Origin: Taudactylus pleione
Lineage: Eukaryota; Chordata; Amphibia; Anura; Myobatrachidae
NCBI GenBank assembly: GCA_031769625.1
Contig: JAUIMM010000188.1
Location: 6,265,001 to 6,329,000, forward strand
DNA: 64,000 nt
Direction: 5' to 3'
The notes under the pieces were generated by a model. It saw only the letters and a program-made list of their open reading frames with translations, was not told where the DNA came from and made no database searches. Position 1 is the stretch's first letter. Each line of letters opens with the position of its first letter. Below, in pieces: positions 1 through 11,395 of the stretch. The position numbers were made by a program, and so were the translations under genes.

Positions 1-31
1 GTGACTGTGAGAGAGAGAGAGAATGGGTGAC

Positions 32-75
<44 letters not shown>

Positions 76-385
76 GGTGACTGTGCGAGAGAGAGAGAGA
101 GAGAGAGAGAATGGGTGACTGTGTGTGTGTGTATATGAGACAATGGATGACTGGTGTGTGTGACAATGGGTGACAGAGAGAGAGAGAGAGAATGGGTGAC
201 TGTGTGTGTGTGCGAGAGAGAGAGAATGGGTGACTGTGTGTGTGCGAGAGAGAGAGAATGGGTGACTGTGTGTGTGCGAGAGAGAGAGAATGGGTGACTG
301 TGTGTGTGTGCATATGAGAAAATGGATGACTGGTGTGTGTGTGTATATGAGACAATGGATGACTGGTGTGTGTGACAATGGTGAA
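1..385. repeat. Complex GA/GT microsatellite
   Basis: Runs of GA and GT alternate with the phrase gaatgggtgactgtg, with a variant carrying tatgagacaatggatgactgg. It probably continues left of the window. Confidence 0.95.
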
Positions 386-1291
386 TTCTATACACCTTCA
401 TAGTAGCCATATCTATGCTCAGTAAAAAAACAAACAAAAGGGGGGTGAGCTGCTTTTTGTAATAATTGCCGTGCTCATGCTCGCCGTATCGATACACTGG
501 AGAGGGGGTCTGGGGGCATGCATTCAGTGTGACAAAATGGGGTTTGGCTCATGGGTATGGCTTTTTCCATGAGACCACGGCCCCTTAATTTTTTCTGGCG
601 CGGGCAACAATATGCCTGGGGGCGCCAAAAAATATATTCGGTTACCATAAAATTTGGGCTAGGGCCGGTCCTGTGTACAGAGATATTGTTACCGCATTTA
701 AATGGTTCTTAAGAAATATAAATCCACGCTAACCTTTGTACAGAAGCCGCCCACAGACCCACGGGGAGCGCAGAAATCATCAGACTGGTATAATTAGGTG
801 TGACTGCCTGAACCACTAGTGACCATATCATGCAGTTGTCGATGAGGATCAGTCAGGTTTTATTTCAGCAGAGGAAGTCACGGATGATTGTTAAACACCG
901 TTATTTGTATGAGGAATAACTGCTCAGCTGATTGGTGATTAGTGTTTTGTTTTTGTAAATATATTCTGGACTCTATAAAACAAATAAGACTTTGGGCTAT
1001 TGAAATTGAATTTTCTCCCGAACAACTATTTACTTTTCATAAAACACTAGTGAGATGGAGACCATGCCAATTTTTACATTCCGGGGAGCAATGCAGGCAT
1101 ATCCAGTGATTCGGGGCTGGCACAAGCCCTAGGGTACCCCTCACCCCTTGGGTATTGACTTCTTACTCCCACTGATTCTTACCTGACCATGCGGGACCAG
1201 AACGATGAGAACAATCTTTACTTTACTGTATATATAACACCATCTCAGAATACATTACATTTCCTGAAAACTGGAGGGACAGAGGGATTCA

Positions 1292-1914
1292 GGACTTCAT
1301 TCAGAGGCGGCCGCACGGAGCGATTGGACGTAGCGAGCAATGTTTTTTTCAACTGCGCATGCGTGTACCTGGCAGTGCGCGTGCGCAAGCCTGTCTTCCC
1401 GACCGCAATCCTCTTGCTCGCTAGTCACTACGAGGTCGTAGCTGTGATTGACATTTCGTGCCGTTTGTGTGTGGTTACAGGGGAAGGTGCTTGTGAAGGG
1501 GGGTGTGGTGGTGCGCACGCAGGCGTGGTTGACCTTAAAAAGGGCGTTTTAAGGGCGTGCATATATTACTGAGCGAGTCATCACACACGTCATCTCGTTG
1601 CAATAACGACGCTACTGCTCGTAGAGCTAAGGGTAGCCCATGGTCTACCTTAAGCATTGCGAGTGCTGGCGATGGTTACTGCCTCAACCAATGTTTGTAG
1701 GCAATTAACAATGTAACAGGTGTTAATCGTGCTGACGTAGGTTGCCGCCTGCGACTGACTCTGAATTAGGCCGTAGAGATAGGAGGTGTGCTTTCATTGT
1801 TGTGGGTGTTTCCGCGCTTATGATGTGCTTTGCGACTGAGCGCTCGTTTTGCATATTCTCGGTCACTTTGGGTGCGACCGATCGCTCCCGAGCGACCGCC
1901 TCTGAATGAGGTCC
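1292..1914. mobile_element. MITE, GGNC-TTCAG family (subfamily B)
   Basis: The ends are inverted: ggacttcattcagaggcgg on the left and ccgcctctgaatgaggtcc on the right, differing at one base. Both sides are flanked by TCA (1289-1291 and 1915-1917), read as a 3-bp target duplication. The body shares blocks (actgcgcatgcg, ggttacaggggaaggtgctt, aagggcgtttt) with the element at 55805-56377 in opposite orientation. It has no transposase frame and is therefore non-autonomous. Confidence 0.85.
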
Positions 1915-1954
1915 TCAGTTCCTTTCACCCTCTTCCAGCCAGCAGCGTATCTAT

Positions 1955-2030
1955 AATGGGTGCAGTGTGTGCGGGGCACACGGGCCCCCGGGTCCAGGGG
2001 GCCCCACACCGCACACACTGCACCCATTTT
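1955..2030. repeat. GC-rich hairpin
   Basis: The arms atgggtgcagtgtgtgcggg and its near complement ending in cactgcacccat enclose a short C/G-rich loop. It is probably a transposon fragment. Confidence 0.6.
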
Positions 2031-2204
2031 TTTTTTTTAAACTTACCTGTCCATGGTCCCGCGTCGGGTCTCAGCGCTGCTCAGAATACCGGAAAATGGC
2101 CAACATGTTGCCAATCAACATCCTGGAACTTTGAGCCATATACAGAGCTCTCACTCCGGCTTGGAATATTCTGAAAAACAGGCCAGTAACAAGTACAGTC
2201 CGAC

Positions 2205-3255
2205 AGCTCCACGGTTATGGACTACCTCAATCATCAAGGGGGAACTCAAAGTCAATCAGCAATGACAGAGGTGTCCCGCGTTCTCACATGGGCCGAATGC
2301 AATCTCCCAGCCATCTCCATAGACGCTCCTCTACGAGTAGACCTGTTGTCTCAGGGTCCCTGTCTACATCCGGACTTAGCCCGTCTGTCTTTAACGGCTA
2401 GTCTTGAGACTTCCCTCATAACGGCTAATGGTCCAGACCATGTTCAGAGAACATAAACCTGCCTCAGCTAGGATTTACCACAGAATTTGGCATTCTTATT
2501 TCCAATGGTGTGCTCCTCGGAACTATGACCCTCGGGTCATTTAGAATTTCTTGAATTCTTGCCTTTCTTCAGGCTGGACTGGATCTAGGCCTCCGCCTAG
2601 CATCTCTCAAAGTGTAAGTTTCTGCTTTTGTCTATCTGGTTTCAACGCAAGTTTGCTTCAATGCCAGATGTCCACACCTTCATGCAGGGTGTTCTACTGA
2701 TACAACCTCACTTTGTCCCGCCTGTGGTTCCATGGGATTTGTCAGTGGTGCTCAAAGCACTTCAGGAACCTCCATTTGAACCTCTGGAATCGGTGGATAT
2801 CAAATGGCTCACTGCGAAGACTGTTTATTCTGGCTATAGCATCTGCCCGCAGGGTATCTAATTTAGGGGCACTTTCATGTCACTCTCCCTTTTTGATATT
2901 TAATTAAGACAGGGCTGTTCTTTGAACACACCCAGGCTTCCATCCCAAGGTGGTTTCTCGCTTCCACCTGAATGAGGAAATTGTGGTTCCGGCCTTTAAT
3001 TCACCAGACCTCTCGGCAGGTGAGGCCTCTTTGGATGTGGTCTGTGCTCTAAAGATCTACGTGGACCATACTACTTCCATCAGAAAATCGGACTCCCTCT
3101 TTGTCCTATATGGATTCCACAAGAAGGTATGGCCAGCTAACAAACAGACTCTGGCCAGATGGATTCGAATGACTATCTCACTGGCTTACACGCAGACGGG
3201 CTTTTTTGTGCCCGACTACAGTCTCTGCTCATTCTACTCGCTCTGTGGGGTTTGA
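2205..3255 (+). mobile_element. Decayed DIRS-like retroelement: RNase H end and tyrosine recombinase
   Basis: The translated pieces resemble the 3' part of DIRS retroelements. DYLNHQGGTQSQS is RNase H-like. Then come LLSQGPCLHPDLARLSLTA, VPWDLSVVLKALQEPPFEPL, AIASARRVSNLGALS and FHLNEEIVVPAF, then DVVCALKIYVDHTTSIRKSD and SKQTLARWIRMTISLAYT-like sequence (here NKQTLARW). It ends at a codon run reading AHSTRSVG (3227-3250), which carries the HxxR signature of tyrosine recombinases. The reading frame changes at least three times and has stops. The RNase H part jumps straight to GPCLHPDL, suggesting an internal deletion of the region between them. It is a dead fragment. The match is from memory of DIRS families in frogs and fish. 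Confidence 0.85.
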
Positions 3256-3269
3256 TAGGAATTAGCGCC

Positions 3270-3680
3270 GGCCTCATGGCCGACGGTTCAATTCCCGACA
3301 GCGGCAGCCCGGCAGGAGTGAAGATCCCGATCGTCCAAAAAGGTAAGTATGCTAACCTAATTTCCCCTCTAACCCTAACCCTCTCTTAGGGTTGCTTAAC
3401 CCTATCCTCCCCCCAAGTGTCTAACCCTAACCCCCTCTAAGTGCCTAAACCTAACCCCCCTTCCCCGCCGCCTAAACCTAAGTCTCCCCCCGGGGGTGCC
3501 TAACCCTAACCCACTCTTCCCCCTAGCCTAACCCTCCCGGGGGGGGGGGGCCTGACCCTAAGTACCCCCTGGGAACCCTAAACCACACAGACATCGAAAC
3601 GACAGCACGATTGCAATGTCGTCATCGTACTCTGGTTTCTATGTCTATTAGTGGATACGCACCTTAACTCTGTCTTTTCT
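3270..3680. repeat. GC-rich repeat with telomere-like CCCTAA blocks
   Basis: Phrases such as ctaaccctaaccc, cctaaccctaaccc and cctaaacctaa are spaced by C-rich tracts from about 3350 to 3590. They are preceded by gacggttcaattcccgacag and gatcccgatcg. The spacing is irregular, so it is not a true telomere array. A reverse-oriented relative lies at 9700-10200. Confidence 0.8.
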
Positions 3681-4258
3681 GAAACGTTTATATAACATTC
3701 CCTCAACCTAATCATTTCCATTTATGCTTATTGGACACCCCAATTAACTGCTATACCTGTCCAATTACTGGTATTGGACAATCAATCAGGCTCATATGCC
3801 GTAGTGTAATACGAGCGCCTCCCGCCACTGCCCTGTGCTGGGGTAGGGCGGCTAACTGATGCAGTACATTGCACTACAGCGCTCTCTTTGCAGGTGACCC
3901 ACACAGTAAACTCAGACTAGGTGGGCTGATGTCATGGTGGGTTTCTCTGCAGAATTACAGTAAAGGTCTGTGCTGGCACTGGCAGGAACCGTTAGGAAGT
4001 TATTTGCTTGCTTGGCGGGTGAGACTGGATCTCATCTTATTTACCCACCCATCAGAAAGGGAGCAATAAGGCAATCTCTCTCTCTCTCTGGCAGAATTGT
4101 TCAAATCCTCTGTGAAGCATGCGGAATCTGATGCAGAGTAGGGAGTAAATTGGGAGTATGTGCTCCCACGGTTGCATACTCGGGGAAAATTGGATCACTT
4201 ACCCCTATGCAGATTTGTAAGCGTCCTGCGCTGCACCAGCCCCCTGTCCGTTGGCTTA

Positions 4259-4755
4259 GGGCCTGATTCAGAGCCGAACGCTCTGACCAGAGCGCTCGCT
4301 CTGAATCAGGGCCCTCCTCCCTGAAAATGGAGCGGCCTTATGGACGCTCGCATAGCTGTGGGTCAAGACCATCGCGACCATCTGGCTTGCGACTGAGACC
4401 CTGCAGTAGGGTCTCACTGCCGCAAGCCCTGGAGTGATTTTGGTTCTATCAGAGCCAAAATCACTCCCACTGACATCACTAGTGATGTCAGTGGGGCCGG
4501 CTTCAGACGGTAGGCGTTCCCATGGGAACGCCTCCGTCTGGCAGTCACGCTCCCGACACGCCCACCAAAGGGGGCGTGCTGTCAATCGACAGCAAACCCT
4601 CTTTGGTGCGAGACCCGGAGCGACGGAGAGTCCGTCGCTATGAGGGTATCGCACATGCGCACGACGGAGCTCCCTCCGTCGTGCGCATGCTCAGTGCGGC
4701 AACATCGACCCGCTTGCGAGCGTCCTGCGCTCACGAGCGGGTCTGAATGACCCCT
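4259..4755. mobile_element. Multi-hairpin MITE, GGGCCTGATTCAG family (subfamily A)
   Basis: It begins gggcctgattcagagccg and ends gtctgaatgacccct, flanked by TTA (4256-4258 and 4756-4758). Inside is a chain of hairpins, including the perfect 20-bp palindrome tgacatcactagtgatgtca, paired gatttTGGttctatcaga arms, and a pair around gcgcacgacggagctccc. It has no transposase. Confidence 0.9.
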
Positions 4756-5204
4756 TTAGTTCGGTAGTTGTCCTCATCATCATCATTCCTCACTTGCAAC
4801 CAGCCATATAATAGGTGCAAACGATACGCCTGGAATCTCTGCTCGTGTCCCAACCCGGCATAGCCGGCAGCTACGCCGACACGCCCGCACTGGCCTTTTC
4901 ATTTGTCAGCGCACTCGGTTGCGCCTCTTCAGCCATCAGCGTAGCTGCGACTGAAATGCGTACGACTCTGTCGCTAGCTTCCAGAGCATGCAGGGTCCAA
5001 AAACCCGCCAGATCTACTCTCGGCCAACAGGGACGAACGTTCATCTCTGCATTAGGCCCTTATAATCTTTAAATATATTATTTAGAAATTGCAAATGCGT
5101 CAGTGCTCTTTTTTTATGTTATAATTTCTGCTTTATTATCACAATAATATCCTTTTATTAATAATATACAGATTCCGCCAGTGCCGGGTTTTGTTTATGT
5201 TTTA

Positions 5205-5415
5205 TGGTGCCTATCCACTAGATGATTAAAATGAGCGATTGAATGATATCGATAATCGTTTGCTAATCGTGGATGAGCATGTTTGCAGATGATTGATTGT
5301 GCCTACACTGAACGACTGCTCGTCAGTGTAGAAACATCACAGGCTGACAAACGACTGCACGATCACAATGTCGTAATCGTGCAGTCTTTTGCCTGTCTTC
5401 TAGTGGATGGGCAGC
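5205..5415. repeat. Fold-back with TATCCACTAG ends
   Basis: The ends cctatccactagatgat and cttctagtggatgggcagc form arms; the interior carries repeated atcgttt and gcacgatcac hairpins. Relatives occur at 30542 and 56391 in the window. Confidence 0.65.
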
Positions 5416-6804
5416 TTTACACTATGCGTTGCTTAAAGTATGTTATGCCTAAACCATTATGTGTGCATGGAGATCATCTTCTTTACTTAATTATTATTGT
5501 GCGGTAATAAGCAAAAAGTTGTTAAAAACAAAAGAGGAATCAAACTTTTTTCTTTTTTAAATGTAAGTAAGAATATATTGTTGTTGAAGTTAGCGGTGAT
5601 CCTGGTGCATGACATCACTCTGCTCTCAGCATCCCAGGGGTTAAAGAGGGATGATTGTGCAGTAGGTGGGGCGGCTTTGCACAGTAGCTGTGGGGGCAGG
5701 ACCGATGCACAGGCTGCTGCTCCTGCTGCACAGCAAGAGGAGACTGGAGAGCAGGCAGGATGTATGGACCTGAGCGGAGCTCCCAGCCTAACAAGTGTGG
5801 AGAGAGCCCCCTGTAACTTACAGAGGCTCCTATGTAAGCCATGACAATGCATGGGTGGATTATGGGGTTCCCGATACCGCCAGACAGAAGAATTAGCCCA
5901 GGGGTTGCTTCTTAACAAGGTATGGAACGCTGGACCATAAAACAAGTAGCACTTTGTAATGTTTTATGTACTTTTTGCAGAGTTTTATTGTGCTGCAAAC
6001 AGCTGTCCCCAGCTTTCACTCAGTGTTGTTTTCATTTATAGGAGAAGCCTGCTAGAGATGTAACCTTTTACTGGTGCTCTTGTGATGAATTGACATGTGC
6101 TCATTCCCTATATATGTACTAGGTCATGTGGTTTGTCTTCCTCAAACAGTCATTACAATTCGTTACAGACCTGCTGCATGCACAGAGCTTGCTTATTAAA
6201 GAAGAAAATAAAATTCAAAGAAATGTATGTATATTTATATACTTAGAACAGTTTGTAGGATTTACGCTGACTGTTTGCGGGACTGGTGAACGCCGTGTGT
6301 TAATATATGAATACATCGTTCTCTGACACTGCGATATGTGCGGCAGCGATGCAGAATTGTTTAGAAAACAATGTAGCACGGTGGGCTCGTGTGGTGATTT
6401 TTGTTTCCCTTGCGGATGGCTCCAGATATCTCCAGCGCTTTCTTCAGACAAAACATTGCAAGATAAATACACTTAGTAAATAATAAAAAAACCTGTACAG
6501 ACCTGTTATCGTTTCACAATTTGGGCAATTGTATAATGATCAGATGGGAATATAGTCGCTGGAGAGTATATACTGAGCGTATTCCTTAGAATCTTAGCCG
6601 GTCAGTTCATCCGCTCTGCCCAGATAACTTATTGTGACATTCTCACAGACCTTGGTTATTTGTGCTGCTGGCAGTCTGTTCCAGATATCTACTACTCCTT
6701 TATTAATGTAATACTTTTGTAGGGCTGCAGTGTGAGATTCCTTCCTATATTTGTGCACTGTTATCTGTGATCATCACACTGCATATATCTGGGGTAAGCA
6801 CTCC

Positions 6805-7050
6805 AGCTCATACTTGCCTCCTCTCCTGGAACTGCCGGGAGACTCCCGAAAATCGTGTGCTGCTTCCAGAACCCCTCAAGAGTAGGCGAGTCCCCTGGAA
6901 TGTCCGCAGACCCCCCGCGACCGCACGTGAAAGTGGGCGGTTTGGGAGGGGGGCGATGATGCAATTCGCAGTGGAATGTGTCAACGTAGTCCCGCCCCCT
7001 GCTTTATAATGCAGGTAATATTGGCGTTATAAAGCATGGGGCGGGGAGGC
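6805..7050. repeat. ACTTGCCT-CTCTCC interspersed repeat
   Basis: It starts catacttgcctcctctcctg and contains gactcccgaaaatcgtg and a GC-rich body. The same phrases occur near 14950, 15725, 26805, 30511/31078 and 60832. No coding content. Confidence 0.7.
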
Positions 7051-7117
7051 AATTACGCCGGCACGCCCCCGCTCCAACCTGGCAGCCCCCTCCAGGAAGG
7101 GGTTGCCAGAATGTCGG

Positions 7118-7210
7118 TAAGTATGCTCCAGCTGCTGTGGAACTACACATCCCAGCATGCCCAGTTGCTGCTAGGGCATGCTAAAACCATGGCAGGGCAT
7201 ATTGGCTTAT
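7118..7210 (+). repeat. ACTACACATCCCAGCATGCCC repeat fragment
   Basis: The phrase ctacacatcccagcatgccc is followed by a hairpin-like agggcatgct. An antisense relative lies at 30392-30480. Confidence 0.6.
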
Positions 7211-7692
7211 CTGTTGCAAAAATCATTAAACAGTTATATCAGTATAACTACTGAAGAGTCTGCTTTACTGGAAGGAGAACTTATCACTACAGACCCAAGT
7301 ATGATGTATGTATGATGTATGATGTACAGTACAAGGTGACACATTTGCCAGCATGTGGTCTTGTTACGTTCCCCATGGCTCGTGAAGGAGACCTAGGAAT
7401 TGGATCAGCAACTTTTGCCTCTTTGGAAGTTTGATACATGAAGATGATGATGCGAATGATTAAATATTCTCTGTTTAAAGCGATTAATACAAAAATAAAC
7501 CTGTTTTCAGGAGAAAAGGGCTTATTGCTGAAGAAATGGGGGGATTTGTGGCTTACCAAGCAAGTTTTTAATATTTTAAAAAGTGAACCAAAAAAGTTAA
7601 GTTAAAATGTGGAGAATAAGAATGAAAAAAAAAAAAAGATATATTTATACAGTTTAATGCTACAATGAGCTTAATTTGGACTTACCGATTAG

Positions 7693-8197
7693 AGGCCTGA
7701 TTCAGAGATTGACGGTAATGCGATCGCAGCTGCGATTTTGGACGGAACGCAGCTGCGAAAATAGGCTAATGGTTCCAAAGATCACCCGAGCATAGCCACA
7801 CCCACTGCTGCCTTATCTGCGTACAACGCGCTTACCTGCGTCAATATCAGTAACATCGGCGCACATCGAGCGGCCATCTTGCCCTAGCGGCAGTTCTGAC
7901 CAGCCGCAGACTCAGCAGTTCTCCTGACACGCAGAGGGTTCCCATGCTGCGCGGGAGATCGCAAGGGGTAATATATGCACGCCCATGTTAAACGGTAAGA
8001 CGCACTTGCGTTTTTCTGACCACCCCACGTGTTATCACCAATCAATTGCTGACAGCCTGTCACTCACTGTGATTTCTCTGTGCGTCCGTAATTGCAATGC
8101 GATCGCTGCGCACGTGCAGTGCGGCTCATGCGCAATGGCACAAAATTGCTCGATCTGCGTAAAAATCGCCATTACGCCCTTCCTTGAATCGGGGTCT
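7693..8197. mobile_element. MITE, GGGCCTGATTCAG family (subfamily C)
   Basis: The left end is ggcctgattcagagattgac; the right end ccattacgcccttccttgaa/tcggggtc is a diverged inverted copy. The interior has gcgatcgcagctgcgatttt and related blocks shared with 10667-11155 and 19859-20362. Target duplication unclear. Confidence 0.7.
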
Positions 8198-8408
8198 TGG
8201 TCTTTACACACAATCGGGCTGCTTACAAACCACAAAATGGGAAATATAGAACCCGTCATTATATAAAGTGTAAAATCCGTTTTCACAACATCAATTTTGT
8301 CGGCTTACAGTCCAAAAATATGTAGGCTGTAACCCTGATGTAAACCTATTAATATTGAACAGGATTGAGGTTGAGACAGTTCCTCTTTTATTTACTAGAA
8401 TGCTACTC

Positions 8409-8535
8409 GCACCAAACCCTCACCCCCTCCCCACACCCACACACTCACATACACTCACATACACTCACATACACTCACATACACTCACATACACTCACAC
8501 ACACTCACATACACTCACACACACATAAACACACC
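8409..8535. repeat. ACACTCACAT microsatellite
   Basis: Tandem acactcacat-type units. The His/Thr-rich peptide read through them is an artefact. Confidence 0.95.
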
Positions 8536-9036
8536 CATCAGAGCTTCTCCCAGAAGAGGGGACAGTGAGTGTAATGAGTAGTGCTTTGTCTTCCCCTACC
8601 AGTCCTCTTCTCCATCACTTCTCACTGATCTACAGTGCTAAGGTCAAGTGGAGGGGCGGCCACCGATTAGCATACAAGTCAGGCTACTTAGCATAATAGA
8701 AAAAAGCAAATTAGCATGTCATCCGAACTGCTGCAGCTTCTTCCGCGTGAACCCGAGGTGTCTGGACCGTACCTCCTGTCATTGCAGACAAATAGACCTG
8801 GACACAATTTGGCTACGGCTCTATTCTACTCAGACATTTGGGGCTGTGGTTTTGATTTGACTTTAAGTTGACAGGCTTGCACAATACTGTACCTGCCATG
8901 TTCTATAACACCACATCTGTATCATTTATCTTATTAGAATTTACAGGAAACATTTAATATATGTATAAACCCCTATAGGTAATGTTGTTGTAGATGGCCC
9001 TTAGTGATGTCATAACTTTTATGGTCTATTATAAAT

Positions 9037-9040
<4 letters not shown>

Positions 9041-9122
<82 letters not shown>

Positions 9123-9290
9123 TAGGGATGTGCAGGCTCGGATTTACTCGGTTCTTATCGCCACTTTACCGCGAATTCGGATTTATTATATTGTCTATCC
9201 AAAACACATGATAGGCGATAGCCAATAAAATGCCGTTTAAAGATCCGAGTAAATCCGATATATATATATATATATATATATCTCTCTATA
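9041..9290. repeat. TG/TATG/TA microsatellites flanking a small inverted repeat
   Basis: (TG)n, (TATG)n and (TA)n run to 9121. Then the arms ctcggatttactcgg (about 9136) and gatccgagtaaatcc (about 9242) face each other, followed by another TA run. Confidence 0.85.
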
Positions 9291-9297
9291 TCTCATA

Positions 9298-9507
9298 GGG
9301 TGATCAGCAGCACTCCGGTCTCATAATAATAAATGACAATAGCGTTGGTTTAATTCAACGTTTCAGCACTTTTATTGCGCTGAAGCATCATGCAGCATCA
9401 TGATGCTATTTCCTGACGAAGGCGTTATACAAGCGCTGAAATGTTGAATTAAACCAACACTATTGTAATTTATTATTATTATGAGACCGGAGTGACGCTG
9501 ATCACCC
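9298..9507. mobile_element. Fold-back MITE with TA duplication
   Basis: The element is nearly a full palindrome: gggtgatcagc at the left and gctgatcaccc at the right, flanked by TA on both sides. The arms continue through actccggtctcataataa and ggtttaattcaac. TA duplication suggests a Tc1/mariner-type origin. Confidence 0.85.
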
Positions 9508-9612
9508 TACGATACATTGTGCCAGCCTTTGCAGCTGACTCCACGAGGGTACCCGGGCAAGTAAAATCAAAATCAAGGGAACCAATTGAGTGCCGGACAA
9601 GCTGGGTGAGTG

Positions 9613-9620
9613 TGTGTGTG

Positions 9621-9656
<36 letters not shown>
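9613..9656. repeat. TG/TA microsatellite
   Basis: gtgtgtgtgt followed by about 15 TA units. Confidence 0.9.
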
Positions 9657-9657
<1 letters not shown>

Positions 9658-9719
9658 TGTAGAGTCATAAAAATGTTCACGCAATAATATAAATAAGTCG
9701 CCATTGTTGTGTTGGGAAG

Positions 9720-10200
9720 CAATCAGGAAGCTGACTGCCTATATACCGGCAGCCGGCTTCCCGACTGTCTTATCCCGGCATGGGTGAAATGCCGGGCGTC
9801 TAGATGTAGACGCCCGCATTTCCCCGATGTAGTGATGCCGTAGTGATTTCACGATCGTAGTGATGCCGGGCGCCGCGAGCGGACAGCCGCGGGGGGGAGG
9901 GTTAGGTTTAGGGCTCCCGGGGGGGACTTAGGGTTAGGCTAGGGGGAGGGAGGGTTAGGCACCCCCGGGGAGGACTCAGGGTTAGGCACCCCCCTGGGGG
10001 ACTTAGGTTTAGGTAGCGGGGAAGGGGGTGGTTAGGATTAGGCACTTGGGGGGGAAGTTAGGGTTAGGCACCCCTAAGGAGGGTTAGGGGGGTTAGGTTA
10101 GTGGATACTTACCTATCCATGATCGGGATTTCCAGCGCTGTCGGGCTTCCGCTGCGTCGCACTCTGCTCCTGTCGGGCTGCCATGCCGCCGGCGGTATTT
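9720..10200. repeat. GC-rich repeat with telomere-like TTAGGG blocks, reverse copy
   Basis: ggttaggcaccccc, gggttaggtt and ttagggttaggc phrases run from 9895 to 10110, followed by acttacctatccatgatcgg. This is the reverse complement order of 3292-3590. The left part has hairpins around atgccgggcgtctag and gacgcccgcat. Confidence 0.8.
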
Positions 10201-10666
10201 CATACCCATTCCGTTGTGTTTACTATATATTCCTTTAATGTATTGTTGCCACTTCTCCCTAATTTCCAGTCTCTCTCTCTCTCATGTTTTTCACTATTGT
10301 TTCAAGTAGGTTTTTGTTCCTGTAATTTATTTATTTTTTTACATTCATACCCTCAAATATTTAGCAGCTGAAAATCAGGACAGTTTGGGAATTTGCCTTC
10401 TGAATGTTCCGTAGCCCGGCAATTTTTCCTGAATGTAATTCTTAGTATGTGATCCTGTTCTCTTTATGGAATGGGAGCTCTTGGGTTACAGTAACGTTCA
10501 GCTCATGCTCAGAGGTTGGGTCACTGTGGGCTGCAGCTTCTGTGGTTCATCTAGAATGATCTTCATGTGACCAGTGGTGACTGTATAGTGTACGTGTGAC
10601 CTGTCCCACTAATGTGACTAGGACAGCAGTGAGAGAGCACTGATCCCTGCCCAATCTACTGACACA

Positions 10667-11155
10667 GGGCCTGATGTGGATGCATTGGCAATATTTACGC
10701 AGATTGAGCGATTGTTTGCCATTGCGCGTGCGCTTAAGCTGCCCTGCGCATTGTGATTATGCCCTCACGGAGGATTCACACTCAAAGCGTTTGCGGGAGG
10801 TAACGGGTGGGGGGGATATAAAGATGCAGGCGCGTCGAACTGTTGAAACGCTGTTTTCTGGGCCTGTATAAATTAGCCACTACGTCCTTGCTGGCAGCAG
10901 GAGAGCCCTCTGTGTGTCTGGAGACCGTGGAGACCGCGGTGTCTGCGACAGCTCACACATCCTCTGCTGGCTGATTGCCGCTCGATCTATGGTCAGTGTT
11001 TCCAGTTTTGTGCGTGAGCGACAGATTTTTAAACGCTGTCAGTGGGCGTTTCTAAGCACTGGATGGTGAGTTGCTCTTTATCATGTTTTTGCAGTTGCGA
11101 ATCCATAGGAGATCGCAGCTGCAATGGCATTTGCGTCCTCGTCTGAATCAAGCCC
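10667..11155. mobile_element. MITE, GGGCCTGATTCAG family (subfamily C)
   Basis: It starts gggcctgatgtggatgc and ends cgtctgaatcaagccc, flanked by ACA on both sides (10664-10666, 11156-11158). The interior includes gcgattgtttgccattgcgc, shared with 23271-23703. Confidence 0.85.
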
Positions 11156-11331
11156 ACAGCGCCGAAAGGAGAGCGAGAACCGCGCTTGCTGCTCTAGCCA
11201 CCAGTAGTGTGAGATACTGCTTTCTGGCCTGTCCTGCCTGCTGACACAGGCCACTGTGTGTAGCATGTACTATTTACAAGAATGATAGCGGGAACTGCAT
11301 TCGCTGCTGTAACCGCTAATAGCGTGAGACA

Positions 11332-11395
11332 GAGGTTCCCAAACGTGGTCCTCAAGGCACCCCAACAGTTCAGGGTTTAGACATATCCATGTGCA
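11332..11395. mobile_element. hAT-like MITE end fragment
   Basis: cagaggttcccaaacgtggt then cctcaaggcaccccaacag matches the left end of the element at 32427. Truncated. Confidence 0.7.

Noticed and set aside
3350..3590. Chromosome end or true telomere array
   Set aside because: The repeat spacing is irregular, interrupted by C-rich text, and internal to the sequence.
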